From an uncultured Bacilli bacterium (GTDB lineage: Bacteria > Bacillota_I > Bacilli_A > RF39 > UBA660), in assembly GCA_951800155.1 (NCBI GenBank), contig CATOJL010000070.1, positions 1 through 7,097 on the forward strand: a stretch of DNA of 7,097 nt, read 5' to 3'. Under the pieces are notes generated by a model. That model did not search any database, had not been told where the DNA came from, and saw only the letters and a program-made list of their open reading frames with translations. Below are positions 1 through 6,538 of this stretch, in pieces. Numbering within the stretch: the first letter of the stretch is position 1; each line of letters begins with the position of its first letter. A program made the translations under genes and the position numbers.

Positions 1-94
1 GTGTTTGTTGTGGAAAAAAAGCAGAACATGTAGTTGTTTGGGCACTTCAGTACTAATTCGACAAAATATGACCAACAAAAACGTTATAGTATAG
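1..94 (+). other. Window edge and leader of the spoIIB-radC-mreCD operon
   Basis: No complete gene is present here. Two plus-strand frames are open from the left edge and could be the last codons of an upstream gene: one ends at TAG 31-33 (…VEKKQNM) and one at TAA 54-56 (…KKAEHVVVWALQY). A third frame is open to TAG 92-94 but its translation is rich in Cys and Trp and looks non-coding. Nothing identifies the upstream gene. In Bacillus subtilis the gene before spoIIB is comC, but these residues do not confirm that. Confidence 0.3.
57..90 (+). promoter_or_regulatory. Candidate Spo0A-activated promoter: 0A box plus -10
   Basis: TTCGACA at 57-63 is a perfect match, read on the minus strand, to the Spo0A box TGNCGAA. 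TATAGT at 85-90 resembles a sigma-A -10. The TCGACA within the box (58-63) is one base from a -35 TTGACA, but the spacer is 21 nt instead of 17. A long spacer with Spo0A boxes over the -35 is known from the Spo0A-activated spoIIG promoter of B. subtilis. Only one box is seen, and a 7-mer can arise by chance. The predicted transcript start, near 97, would leave a very short leader. Confidence 0.35.
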
Positions 95-106
95 ATGGTG
101 AAGGGT

Positions 107-565
107 ATGAATTTGAAAAATATTTTACCAGCTATTCTATGCATACTTGTTGGTTTTTTTATGAGTAATTTTATGTTTCAGCAATATGATAAAGAGGGAG
201 CTTCAAAAGTATCTTCAGAGCGAAATAATGTGTACTTTTTTCAAATTGGTGTATATTCGAGTTTAGAGAATATGAAAGAGAGTTTGAAAAATGTGGAAAC
301 ATATATTTATGAAGAAAGTGATAAGTTATTCTATGCTTATGTTGGAATGACAAAGGAAAGTACAAATTTAGAAAAAATAGAAGGATATTTCAAAGAATTA
401 GGCTATGTTATTTATAGAAAGGAAAAAAAGGTAACAAGTGCTGCATTTCAAGAAGTTCTAGCCCAATATGATTTAATGTTAAAAGAAACAACAGATAAGA
501 AAACCATTGGGTCAATTATGAATCAAGTGATTAGTAAGTATGAGGAGTTGGTTTTAAGTGACTAA
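107..565 (+). CDS. SpoIIB-like membrane-anchored SPOR-domain protein
   Basis: A 152-residue protein with a short basic N-terminus, one hydrophobic membrane segment (about residues 6-24) and an outside region. Residues 42-106 have the SPOR-repeat pattern: FFQIGVYSS, a helix, then FYAYVGMTKE, a helix and GYVIYRKE. SPOR domains bind denuded septal peptidoglycan. In B. subtilis, SpoIIB is a single-pass SPOR-like protein that helps engulfment begin at the sporulation septum, and its gene lies beside radC and mreBCD. This context is the main reason for the name; the protein is about half the length of Bacillus SpoIIB. The start is uncertain. ATG 95 has no ribosome site. ATG 107 follows GGTGA (97-101), which can pair with the 16S tail. 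TTG 113 is best placed for AAGGG (101-105). The end overlaps radC by 8 nt. It could instead be a general division SPOR protein. Confidence 0.65.
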   Translation: MNLKNILPAILCILVGFFMSNFMFQQYDKEGASKVSSERNNVYFFQIGVYSSLENMKESLKNVETYIYEESDKLFYAYVGMTKESTNLEKIEGYFKELGYVIYRKEKKVTSAAFQEVLAQYDLMLKETTDKKTIGSIMNQVISKYEELVLSD

Positions 566-1241
566 AATAAAAGAGCTTCCAAAAGAGGAAAGGCCCATAG
601 AAAGGTTGATAGAAAATGGTGTAAATTCTTTAAGTAATGAGGAATTACTAGCTATATTACTTAAATCGGGAACAAAAAATTGTTCTTCAAAACAATTAGC
701 GGAAAATTTAATAAAAAAAGCAGGAGGGATTCAGGGACTTAAAAATTTACCCTTTTCTCAATTATTAGAAGAAAAAGGAATGGGAACGGTAAAGGCGGCA
801 ACGATCCTTGCTTGTATGACTTTGTGTAGGAGGATCGAAAGAAAAGAGCATGCATACCGAAGGAAGATTACCTCAAGTCAAGAAGTTGTAGATTATTTTA
901 TGAATGAACTAAAAGATGCAGAACAGGAACATTTTTATTGTATTTATTTAGACAGTGCCAAACATATTTTAGAGCATAAATTGCTATTTTTAGGGACTTT
1001 AAATTATAGCATGGTTCATCCAAGAGAAATTTTTAAAGAGGCATTTTTAACAGGGGCAGTTTCTTTAATTTTTATACATAATCATCCAACTGGCGAAGTG
1101 ACTCCTTCCAATAATGATATTACATTAACGAAGCAATTAGAGGAAATTGGTTTTCTTCATGGGATTAAAGTGGATGATCATATCATTATTGGAAAAGAAA
1201 AGTACTATAGTTTTTTTGAGGATTGTGAGATGGCTTTATGA
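558..1241 (+). CDS. radC: RadC/JAB1-MPN family protein
   Basis: A full-length 227-residue RadC. The N-terminal region (residues 1-100) carries the family opening (ERPIERLIENG, LSNEELLAILLKSGT) and a helix-hairpin-helix-like stretch around 71-85 (EEKGMGTVKAATIL). The C-terminal JAB/MPN metalloprotease-like domain (about 104-225) has the metal-binding motif HNHPTGE…S..D, with H174, H176, S184 and D187, after PREIFKEA. RadC was once linked to DNA repair, but its real role in bacteria is unsettled. The start is GTG 558, placed 10 nt after AGGAG (543-547) and inside the end of the SpoIIB-like gene, which suggests translational coupling. The stop overlaps the mreC start by 4 nt (ATGA). The radC-mre linkage is common in Firmicutes and does not by itself indicate shared function. 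Confidence 0.95.
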   Translation: MTKIKELPKEERPIERLIENGVNSLSNEELLAILLKSGTKNCSSKQLAENLIKKAGGIQGLKNLPFSQLLEEKGMGTVKAATILACMTLCRRIERKEHAYRRKITSSQEVVDYFMNELKDAEQEHFYCIYLDSAKHILEHKLLFLGTLNYSMVHPREIFKEAFLTGAVSLIFIHNHPTGEVTPSNNDITLTKQLEEIGFLHGIKVDDHIIIGKEKYYSFFEDCEMAL

Positions 1242-2080
1242 AACAGAAAATGGAAAGAAAATATGTAGGAATCATTGTGATTGTTTCTCTTTTATTTTTT
1301 CTAGGAATGATGTCTTTTTTTATCGAACATCAAAACAATTTTACAAGGATCGATAAATTCTTTAAGGATAGTGTTTATACAGTTTCTTCTGTTATGGAAA
1401 TACCCATACGCAAGGTGAAAGAATGGGTAAGGGATATAAGAGAACACAGAAAGATGCATGAAGAGTATGACCAATTGATGGAGATGTCTTCTAAGGCAGA
1501 GTTTATGACAGCTAAGTATAATGAATCGTTACGAGTGATTGAGGAATTAGAAGCTATGTTAGATTTAAATAGCACTTTAGTAGAAAGTAGTTATTTAAAT
1601 GCGACAGTTATTGGACGGAACTTGGGTTATTTTTATGATAAGATCACCATTGATAAGGGATCTGCAAGTGGAATTAAAGAAAATATGGCTGTTGTAACTA
1701 ATGGTGGCTTACTAGGAACTGTTACGAATGTAAGTTATGCAACAAGTGATATCAAACTGTTAACGAATAGTGATGTGAATCAAAAGATTTCTGTTAAAAT
1801 ACAGGGAAAGGAAGAATATAGTTATGGTTTATTGTCTGGATATAACGCAAATGAGAAAACGTTTACAATTGAAGGAATTGCTGGAAATAAGGAAATTGTA
1901 GAAGGGGCTGAAGTGACCACAACAGGTTTAGGGGATATTTTTCCATCAGGCATTTTAATAGGTTATGTAAAGTCTATCACTAAGGATCATTTCGACTTAG
2001 AAAGGATAGTGGAAATTGAATCGCGAGTAGATTTTGATGCGGTACAATATGTTACTGTCTTAAAGAGGAAGGGAACATGA
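1238..2080 (+). CDS. mreC: Rod shape-determining protein MreC
   Basis: A 280-residue MreC, the bitopic scaffold of the elongasome that links cell-wall synthases (PBP2/RodA) to the cytoskeleton. It has an N-terminal membrane segment (about residues 8-27), a charged coiled coil (about 60-110, ending in IEELEAMLDL) and the extracellular double beta-barrel. The family signature is clear: ATVIGRNLGYFYDKITIDKG, GIKENMAVV and NGGLLGTVTNVS, followed by the LLTNSDVNQKISVKI strand pair. Length is normal. ATG 1238 overlaps the radC stop. No strong ribosome site stands before it, so translation is probably coupled to radC; ATG 1250 is an in-frame alternative. The gene overlaps mreD by 4 nt. No mreB precedes it, so the MreB partner, if any, must be encoded elsewhere. 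Confidence 0.94.
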   Translation: MKQKMERKYVGIIVIVSLLFFLGMMSFFIEHQNNFTRIDKFFKDSVYTVSSVMEIPIRKVKEWVRDIREHRKMHEEYDQLMEMSSKAEFMTAKYNESLRVIEELEAMLDLNSTLVESSYLNATVIGRNLGYFYDKITIDKGSASGIKENMAVVTNGGLLGTVTNVSYATSDIKLLTNSDVNQKISVKIQGKEEYSYGLLSGYNANEKTFTIEGIAGNKEIVEGAEVTTTGLGDIFPSGILIGYVKSITKDHFDLERIVEIESRVDFDAVQYVTVLKRKGT

Positions 2081-2631
2081 AGAAATTATTTTTTATTGAA
2101 ATCTTTGTATATATACTTGAAATTGTCGTTACTGTTTTTTTAAGAAGAGATTCTATTTTTCTCCCTCTTTTTGGCTACTTTTATGTTTGCATGTGTGCAG
2201 AACAACTAAATAAAGAAGGAGAACCAATTTTCTTTTGTTTTTTGTCAGGATTTTTTTATGATTTATTGGTTTCCTCAACTCCTTTTATGAATACTTTTCT
2301 ATTCCCATTTATTTACTTAATTACAAAACAATTCCATATTTACATATTAAGAAATGGCATTGCTTTCTTATTTTCTTTTGTGATAGAAATTATTTTGTAT
2401 AGAACATTTACATATCTTGTGTTAATTTTGATTCAATATCAGAATTTCACTAGTACACGTTACATAAAGAGTATACTTTCTTCTATCCTATTCAATGTCT
2501 TGTTTGTTATTTGCTATAAGCATTTTTTCTGGAAAAGAAAAGACACCACAAATATCTACCGCAGAAAAAAGCAGCATCGAAACGATTCACATCTTAAATT
2601 AAATAAAAGAAAGAAGAGATTTTCTGTATAA
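2077..2631 (+). CDS. mreD: Rod shape-determining protein MreD
   Basis: A 184-residue integral membrane protein, mostly hydrophobic, with about five or six predicted membrane segments. Residues near 55-75 show the MreD pattern FLSGFFYDLL…MNTFLF (Gly, then Asp-Leu, then Asn). Together with its position right after mreC this makes the assignment firm, even though MreD sequences are poorly conserved. MreD is the membrane partner of MreC in the elongation complex. ATG 2077 overlaps the mreC stop and follows GAGGAAGGG (2065-2073). Unlike the usual family, which ends soon after the last membrane helix, this protein has a roughly 32-residue, strongly basic tail rich in Lys, Arg and His. No convincing terminator follows, and minCD, found next in B. 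subtilis, is absent. Confidence 0.88.
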   Translation: MKKLFFIEIFVYILEIVVTVFLRRDSIFLPLFGYFYVCMCAEQLNKEGEPIFFCFLSGFFYDLLVSSTPFMNTFLFPFIYLITKQFHIYILRNGIAFLFSFVIEIILYRTFTYLVLILIQYQNFTSTRYIKSILSSILFNVLFVICYKHFFWKRKDTTNIYRRKKQHRNDSHLKLNKRKKRFSV

Positions 2632-2678
2632 GAATGAATAGTCCATAGATGAAAAAAGGGCTAGAAATATAAAAAACA

Positions 2679-2844
2679 TGTTCCTATTCACAACCTATTT
2701 TAAATGATAAAATTCTTTATTTGAAAGACATTTTGCATGATTCGTTTCAGTTATTATTCGTAAATTTTGAGAAAAAAAGTAATTTATGAATAAATTTAAG
2801 AAAAGCATTATAAATAAAGCAACAATTAGTTGTGAATAGGAACA
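2679..2844. mobile_element. MITE-like 166-bp inverted-repeat element
   Basis: TGTTCCTATTCACAAC at 2679-2694 is the exact reverse complement of GTTGTGAATAGGAACA at 2829-2844: 16 bp without mismatch, with TG…CA outer ends. AAAACA flanks both sides (2673-2678 and 2845-2850) and could be a 6-bp target duplication, although the flanks are A-rich. The interior holds no gene and contains further nested inverted repeats: CTTTATTT at 2715-2722 with AAATAAAG at 2812-2819, and 2754-2766 with 2781-2793. A short non-autonomous transposable element fits best. A structured RNA or large regulatory hairpin is the alternative. Confidence 0.5.
2754..2793. repeat. Inner hairpin of the MITE-like element
   Basis: TTATTCGTAAATT (2754-2766) pairs with AATTTATGAATAA (2781-2793) over 13 positions, with one G·U pair when read as RNA and a 14-nt loop. 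It lies near the centre of the 166-bp element, so the element as a whole can fold as one long interrupted stem. There is no U-tract after it, so it does not look like a terminator. Confidence 0.6.
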
Positions 2845-2979
2845 AAAACATAGCTTCATTTTTCAGTTTTTTCTTCTATTTGGCTGTGTAAAAAATTTAA
2901 TTTTTTTTAAAAGAGAGGTAGTAGGAAAGCATATTATATTGAAAATGGGGCTATGGTTTAGTTTTTTTAAAAGGGACTA

Positions 2980-3008
2980 GCAGATTTTTTAAATTATTGG
3001 TATACTAT
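2980..3008 (+). promoter_or_regulatory. Promoter of the APH-like gene (sigma-E-like or extended -10)
   Basis: TATACT at 3001-3006, preceded by TGG (2998-3000), is an extended -10 element of sigma-A type; no good -35 lies 17 nt upstream. The same bases also fit the mother-cell factor sigma-E: GCAGATT (2980-2986) is one base from GCATATT, the spacer is 14 nt, and TATACTAT (3001-3008) resembles CATACAAT. Transcription would start near 3013, placing the ribosome site almost at the 5' end. The sigma-E reading is an inference. Confidence 0.45.
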
Positions 3009-3012
3009 TTTT

Positions 3013-3018
3013 GAGGAG
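3013..3018 (+). promoter_or_regulatory. Ribosome binding site of the APH-like gene
   Basis: GAGGAG lies 8 nt before ATG 3027 and fixes that start. If the promoter at 2980-3008 is the one used, the leader is only about 14 nt long. Confidence 0.8.
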
Positions 3019-3026
3019 ATGAGAAT

Positions 3027-3956
3027 ATGGATTTACAAATATTAGAAATTGTAAAGAATTTACCTATTTTTCGTGAAAATTCACAAGAATTGATAAAAAT
3101 AGCTCCTTCAGTAGAAAGAGAAAATATAGAGGAGCCACAAGAGAAAAAGCATACTGTATCTCAAAGAGAGATAGAGATAATTCCTTTAATAGAAGGAAAA
3201 ACGTCTAAGTTTTTAATTAACCATGGGCAAGGAAAATATTTGCTTAACATAGCAAGTATGGATGCAAAAAGAGAATTGGATGTTTGGTTAAAGATGACAG
3301 AAAAAGGCTTGTCCATTTATCGCCCAGATATTTATTACATTGACCCTAGTTTTCTTTTTACAATTAGTCAGTTTTATGAAGGGTATACCCGTATTGATAA
3401 AATGAATTTATCTTTAGTGGATAAGGAGATTATATCTAGGCATTTATTACAATTTAATAAGGACTTTCATAAAATTACAAGTAATGAGTTTCATTTGAAA
3501 GCGATAATGCAAAATGCGTTTGCTGATGAAATTGCTATATTCCGAAAAGAGGATACTTTAAGTGAAGAAGAGGCAAGTACCATTTTATCCTTTGTGAATC
3601 ATACTGACTTTGGGAATGTAGCCACTTATAATCATCAAAATCTATCTATGGAAAATATTTTATATAATCAAGAAACAAAAGACTTAAAAGTAGTTCATAT
3701 GAAACAGGCAAAATATGGTGTCCCTATTTATGACTATGTATATATGTTTAAGACAATAGATAAAGAGATTAGTCAAGTATTTTTACCGCTTATTAAAGAG
3801 GCAGATCCAAAAGTTGTCCAAGCGGTTTCTCTTCTTTGTGATATGAAAATATATCATAAAGACAAAGGAAAAAAGGGAAATACGCAAATGGATTTAGAAA
3901 ATATACATACACAAATTAGTGTATTAAAAGAACAGATCTCTAATTTTAAACGATAA
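3027..3956 (+). CDS. APH/choline-kinase-fold pseudokinase, possibly a spore-coat (CotS/YsxE-type) protein
   Basis: A soluble 309-residue protein without signal or membrane segments. Residues about 50-90 look like the N-lobe of an aminoglycoside-phosphotransferase fold (LIEGKTSKFLI, GKYLLNIAS, RELDVW). Residues 203-240 look like its catalytic C-lobe: H203-Q-N205, N210, then KVVHMKQAKYGVPIYD. Spacing matches HGD…N and the later IDW/DFG-type motif, but the key residues differ: the ATP-binding Lys is N74, the catalytic Asp is N205 and the metal-binding Asp is H224. It is therefore probably not an active kinase. Divergent APH-fold proteins of the CotS/CotI/YutH/YsxE group occur in spore coats, and ysxE lies near spoIIB in B. 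subtilis. That, with the sigma-E-like promoter, suggests a sporulation role, but this is inference. The last 25 residues look like a short coiled coil. Confidence 0.6.
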   Translation: MDLQILEIVKNLPIFRENSQELIKIAPSVERENIEEPQEKKHTVSQREIEIIPLIEGKTSKFLINHGQGKYLLNIASMDAKRELDVWLKMTEKGLSIYRPDIYYIDPSFLFTISQFYEGYTRIDKMNLSLVDKEIISRHLLQFNKDFHKITSNEFHLKAIMQNAFADEIAIFRKEDTLSEEEASTILSFVNHTDFGNVATYNHQNLSMENILYNQETKDLKVVHMKQAKYGVPIYDYVYMFKTIDKEISQVFLPLIKEADPKVVQAVSLLCDMKIYHKDKGKKGNTQMDLENIHTQISVLKEQISNFKR

Positions 3957-3969
3957 AAGTTAGAATGAA

Positions 3970-3994
3970 AAAAGGAAGAAAATCTCTTCCTTTT
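3970..3994. terminator. Bidirectional intrinsic terminator between convergent genes
   Basis: AAAAGGAAGA (3970-3979) pairs perfectly with TCTTCCTTTT (3985-3994) around a 5-nt loop. A T-rich tail follows on the plus strand (TTTTATTTT), and a run of six T on the minus strand (then CATTC). It can end transcription from both the APH-like gene and the DHHW gene, whose stop codon (3993-3995) lies at the hairpin's edge. Confidence 0.85.
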
Positions 3995-5087
3995 ATTTTA
4001 AAGTGAAACTTTGATTTACAATAGGAACACTATATAAGAACAAGATGTCTAGCTTTTCTTTTTCAAAATCTATGTTAGGAATGGTAGAAAGAAGATTACT
4101 ACTAAAGTAGCGTAGATCAATTAGAATAATTTTGCTATAGTTTTCTAATAAAAGTGGAGCAAAACTACTGCCAAAGGAATCACGAAATAAGATTAATTCT
4201 CTTCCACTTTTTTGTTTTTCATTTTCCAAAATTAGGACAGATGTAGCGCCATTTAAGAAAATATCATAAGAATCTATATTTTTTCCATTTTCAGGATTAT
4301 GAACCGATTGGAAGACTTGTTTTTCATAATTATATACTTTTGTTTTATTGATTGTATCTGAAGAAAGATAAGTAATCGTATCTGGTTTGACTCGATTCGA
4401 ACTTTTACTATAGTAAGCCCCATAAAAAGGGAAATAGGAGTTCTTATTCTTAGGAAAGGAAGTGGATTCTAGTTTCATTTCTTTTTGTATGGTTTTTAAA
4501 ACAGGTTCTAATGTTTCTTGTTTCCAATGTAAGTCTGTTCGATAATAAGAGTGAAGATTCAAGGTATCACGTAAATCAATTTCCAGAAAAGAAGAGGATA
4601 ATTTTTTTCGAATCTGTTTATAAAAATCATCGTACGCTAATTGTGGAAATGCTTCTTTAGGTGCATAATAGTTTTTATCTGGGATAATCGTATAATATAC
4701 CTTTTTTTCTTTGAAATATCTTTCTCGAACGGAATTTAATAGGTTTGTAAAATGAGAAATCGATTTTTCATTGATTTTATAATCTAATGAGAAAATGTTA
4801 TCTTTTACTAAGTAAGCGCCATGATTTTCTTTTCTTTGATATAGATTGCCAGTGAAAAAAATTTTTGCTTGTCTAAAATATTCGCGTAGGGGAAACTGAT
4901 CCAAAACATAGGTATTTATTTTCTCTGAAAGTGTCCCCTCCAATAAAGCTTCTTTGGAAAAGGTAGGAAAGGTAGCGAGAGTTCTTCTTTCCACAGTAGA
5001 AATCTTTACATCTTTATCAAAAAGACTTACCAAAAAAAAGCCAGAAAGCAGAATACTAAAACTAATGATCATTATTTTATCTTTCAT
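3993..5087 (-). CDS. DHHW/AlgX-like SGNH acetyltransferase, partner of the MBOAT protein
   Basis: A 364-residue protein with an N-terminal signal anchor (about residues 4-22), placing the rest outside the cell. After it comes the ERRTLATFP motif typical of the DHHW family. The SGNH/AlgX-type residues are visible: T-D185-L-H187-W (the Asp-x-His-Trp motif) and R-D-S304-F-G, which would give a Ser-His-Asp triad. Such proteins take acetyl groups delivered by an MBOAT and place them on a polysaccharide, as AlgJ/AlgX do for alginate; the substrate here is unknown. The start is ATG 5087-5085, 8 nt after GGAGG (5100-5096). The frame is open further upstream to ATG 5174, but that would overlap the MBOAT gene by 74 nt and put an odd extension before the signal anchor. 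The gene starts 13 nt after the MBOAT stop, so the two are co-transcribed. Confidence 0.85.
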   Translation of the reverse strand: MKDKIMIISFSILLSGFFLVSLFDKDVKISTVERRTLATFPTFSKEALLEGTLSEKINTYVLDQFPLREYFRQAKIFFTGNLYQRKENHGAYLVKDNIFSLDYKINEKSISHFTNLLNSVRERYFKEKKVYYTIIPDKNYYAPKEAFPQLAYDDFYKQIRKKLSSSFLEIDLRDTLNLHSYYRTDLHWKQETLEPVLKTIQKEMKLESTSFPKNKNSYFPFYGAYYSKSSNRVKPDTITYLSSDTINKTKVYNYEKQVFQSVHNPENGKNIDSYDIFLNGATSVLILENEKQKSGRELILFRDSFGSSFAPLLLENYSKIILIDLRYFSSNLLSTIPNIDFEKEKLDILFLYSVPIVNQSFTLK

Positions 5088-5100
5088 GCAAAAAACCTCC

Positions 5101-6498
5101 TTAGAATCTAAAATATAAAAATGGTTGGAAAGAAGCATCAATGATAAAAGCCGTACATAAAAGGAATAAGCCAATGTAGAAGATCGGTTCTAAAATAGTA
5201 AGAGATGTTTTCCATTTCTTTTTTTTCTGTAATTTTTGATATCCTTTTTTCAAAAGCGGAGTTGCTAGAAAAATAGAAAGAAATAAAAGTACAAGGTATT
5301 CCTTTAAGTAAAATAACACTTCTTGATTGAGGATAGGAATTGTATCGAGTCCAAACATTCCTTTTATGGTAAGAACGAGGTCTGCCATATCTGTCCTTCC
5401 AAAAATAACAAAACTAATTAAAATGAGAATACTGGTGTAGAAATGTCCAAACCATTTGTGTTTGTTTAAGAAGGAGAGTAAAAACCATTTTTCTAGAAGT
5501 AAGAACAAGAAAAAGTAAAGTCCCCAAAGAATAAAATTCCAACTAGCTCCATGCCAAAGTCCTGTTGCAAACCATACACAAAATAGATTTAGAACATATC
5601 TACTTTTGGATACACGATTTCCACCTAAAGGAATATAAAGATAGTCCCGAAACCAACTAGAAAGGGACATATGCCATCTTCTCCAAAAATCGGTTATACT
5701 TTTAGCAATTAGTGGATAATTGAAATTTTCTAAAAAGTGGAAACCGAAGAGGAGTCCTAAGCCAATGGCCATGTCACTGTATCCTGAAAAATCAAAATAA
5801 AGTTGTAGAGTATCAGCAATGGCACGAAGCCATAGTCCTAAGAAACTAGGAGCTATATCATTCAATGTTTGGGAAAATTCTCCTAATAAATCGGCAATCA
5901 TTACTTTTTTTGCTAAACCAATCACAAATCTTTGAATGCCAAGAGAAATCTCTTCCACTTGCCATTTTCGTTTGTTTAATTCTTCAGCAATTGTTTCATA
6001 GCGAACAATAGGACCAGCTATTAATTGAGGAAACATAGAAACATAGGTCATAAAATGAAATACATTCTTTGAACTTGTAACTTTTTCTCTATAAATGTCA
6101 ATCACGTAACTAGCCGTTTGAAAAGTAAAGAAACTAATGCCAATTGGTAAAGTAATGTTTAGATAAGGAAATGCTTGTGGGAATAGTGCATCTATGGACT
6201 GAACAAAAAAGTTGTAATATTTGAAATAAAAAAGAATTCCAAAATTGATAAATAGGGAAAAAAGAAGTAAGAGAAGCCTTCCTCTTTTTTGATGACAATG
6301 TTCGATCCATTTTCCAATGAAATAATGGAAAATAGAAGAAAATAGTAATAAAATACAATATCTAGGTTCTCCATAAAAATAAAAAAGAAGACTGCTTAAA
6401 AGCAAGATCATATTCTTCCATTTCCAAGGTACTAAAAAATAAAAAAAGAGTACAATGGGTAAAAAATAATATAGAAATGTAATACTTGAAAATACCAT
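5101..6498 (-). CDS. MBOAT family O-acyltransferase (AlgI/DltB-like)
   Basis: A 465-residue polytopic membrane protein with about ten or more hydrophobic segments. The AlgI-type core is clear: LPIGISFFTFQTASYVID (117-134), FPQLIAGPIVRY (156-167), LYFDFSGYSDMAIGLG (233-248), FWRRWHMSLSSWFRDYLYIP (271-290), LGGN (291-294) and GLWHGASWNFILWG (313-326). H316 in the WHG motif is the expected catalytic histidine; H276 is also conserved. The length is normal for AlgI-like proteins. It would move acetyl or another acyl group across the membrane to its downstream DHHW partner for modification of a surface polysaccharide or wall polymer. ATG 6498-6496 follows GGAGG (6507-6503) by 4 nt. Only 18 nt separate it from the terminator hairpin of the upstream gene, so a separate promoter is not visible. 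Confidence 0.93.
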   Translation of the reverse strand: MVFSSITFLYYFLPIVLFFYFLVPWKWKNMILLLSSLLFYFYGEPRYCILLLFSSIFHYFIGKWIEHCHQKRGRLLLLLFSLFINFGILFYFKYYNFFVQSIDALFPQAFPYLNITLPIGISFFTFQTASYVIDIYREKVTSSKNVFHFMTYVSMFPQLIAGPIVRYETIAEELNKRKWQVEEISLGIQRFVIGLAKKVMIADLLGEFSQTLNDIAPSFLGLWLRAIADTLQLYFDFSGYSDMAIGLGLLFGFHFLENFNYPLIAKSITDFWRRWHMSLSSWFRDYLYIPLGGNRVSKSRYVLNLFCVWFATGLWHGASWNFILWGLYFFLFLLLEKWFLLSFLNKHKWFGHFYTSILILISFVIFGRTDMADLVLTIKGMFGLDTIPILNQEVLFYLKEYLVLLFLSIFLATPLLKKGYQKLQKKKKWKTSLTILEPIFYIGLFLLCTAFIIDASFQPFLYFRF

Positions 6499-6516
6499 AA
6501 TTCCTCCATGAATAGA

Positions 6517-6538
6517 AAAACCTCTACTAAGAGGTTTT
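6517..6538 (-). terminator. Intrinsic terminator at the end of the VanY-DUF4358 gene
   Basis: AAAACCTCT (6517-6525) pairs perfectly with AGAGGTTTT (6530-6538) around a 4-nt loop. Read on the minus strand, a run of T (AGAGGTTTTT, then CTATTC) completes a terminator. It overlaps the stop codon of the VanY-DUF4358 gene and ends just 18 nt before the MBOAT start. The AT-rich stem may allow read-through into the acyltransferase genes. Confidence 0.8.

Larger units (their letters stand above)
2632..3026. other. 395-bp intergenic region
   Basis: There is no credible gene here; the longest reading frames are short and lack ribosome sites. It contains a MITE-like element (2679-2844), an A/T-rich spacer and the promoter and ribosome site of the next gene. 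A 12-nt direct repeat, TTTTTTTAAAAG, occurs at 2902-2913 and 2962-2973, exactly 60 bp apart, and is followed each time by a similar purine-rich stretch. Its low complexity makes its meaning doubtful. Confidence 0.7.

Noticed and set aside
1147..1356. 69-codon plus-strand reading frame across the radC/mreC junction
   Set aside because: It is out of frame with both conserved genes and has no ribosome site.
2639..2663. TAGTCC…GGGCTA as a terminator for the mreD operon
   Set aside because: The stem is only six pairs with one wobble and a 13-nt loop, and no T-tract follows.
2786..2839. 17-codon peptide inside the MITE-like element
   Set aside because: No ribosome site precedes it, and its bases are explained by the inverted repeats.
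2929..2957. GCATATT (2929-2935) as a second sigma-E promoter
   Set aside because: The -35 match is perfect, but no acceptable -10 lies 13-15 nt downstream, and the motif is likely by chance in such AT-rich DNA.
5088..5174. Upstream extension of the DHHW protein by 29 residues to ATG 5174
   Set aside because: It overlaps the MBOAT coding end by 74 nt and lacks a ribosome site, while ATG 5087 has GGAGG at ideal spacing and begins a normal signal anchor.
6134..6374. Two minus-strand reading frames of 60 and 74 codons inside the MBOAT gene
   Set aside because: They are frame-shifted copies of a hydrophobic coding region and have no signals of their own.
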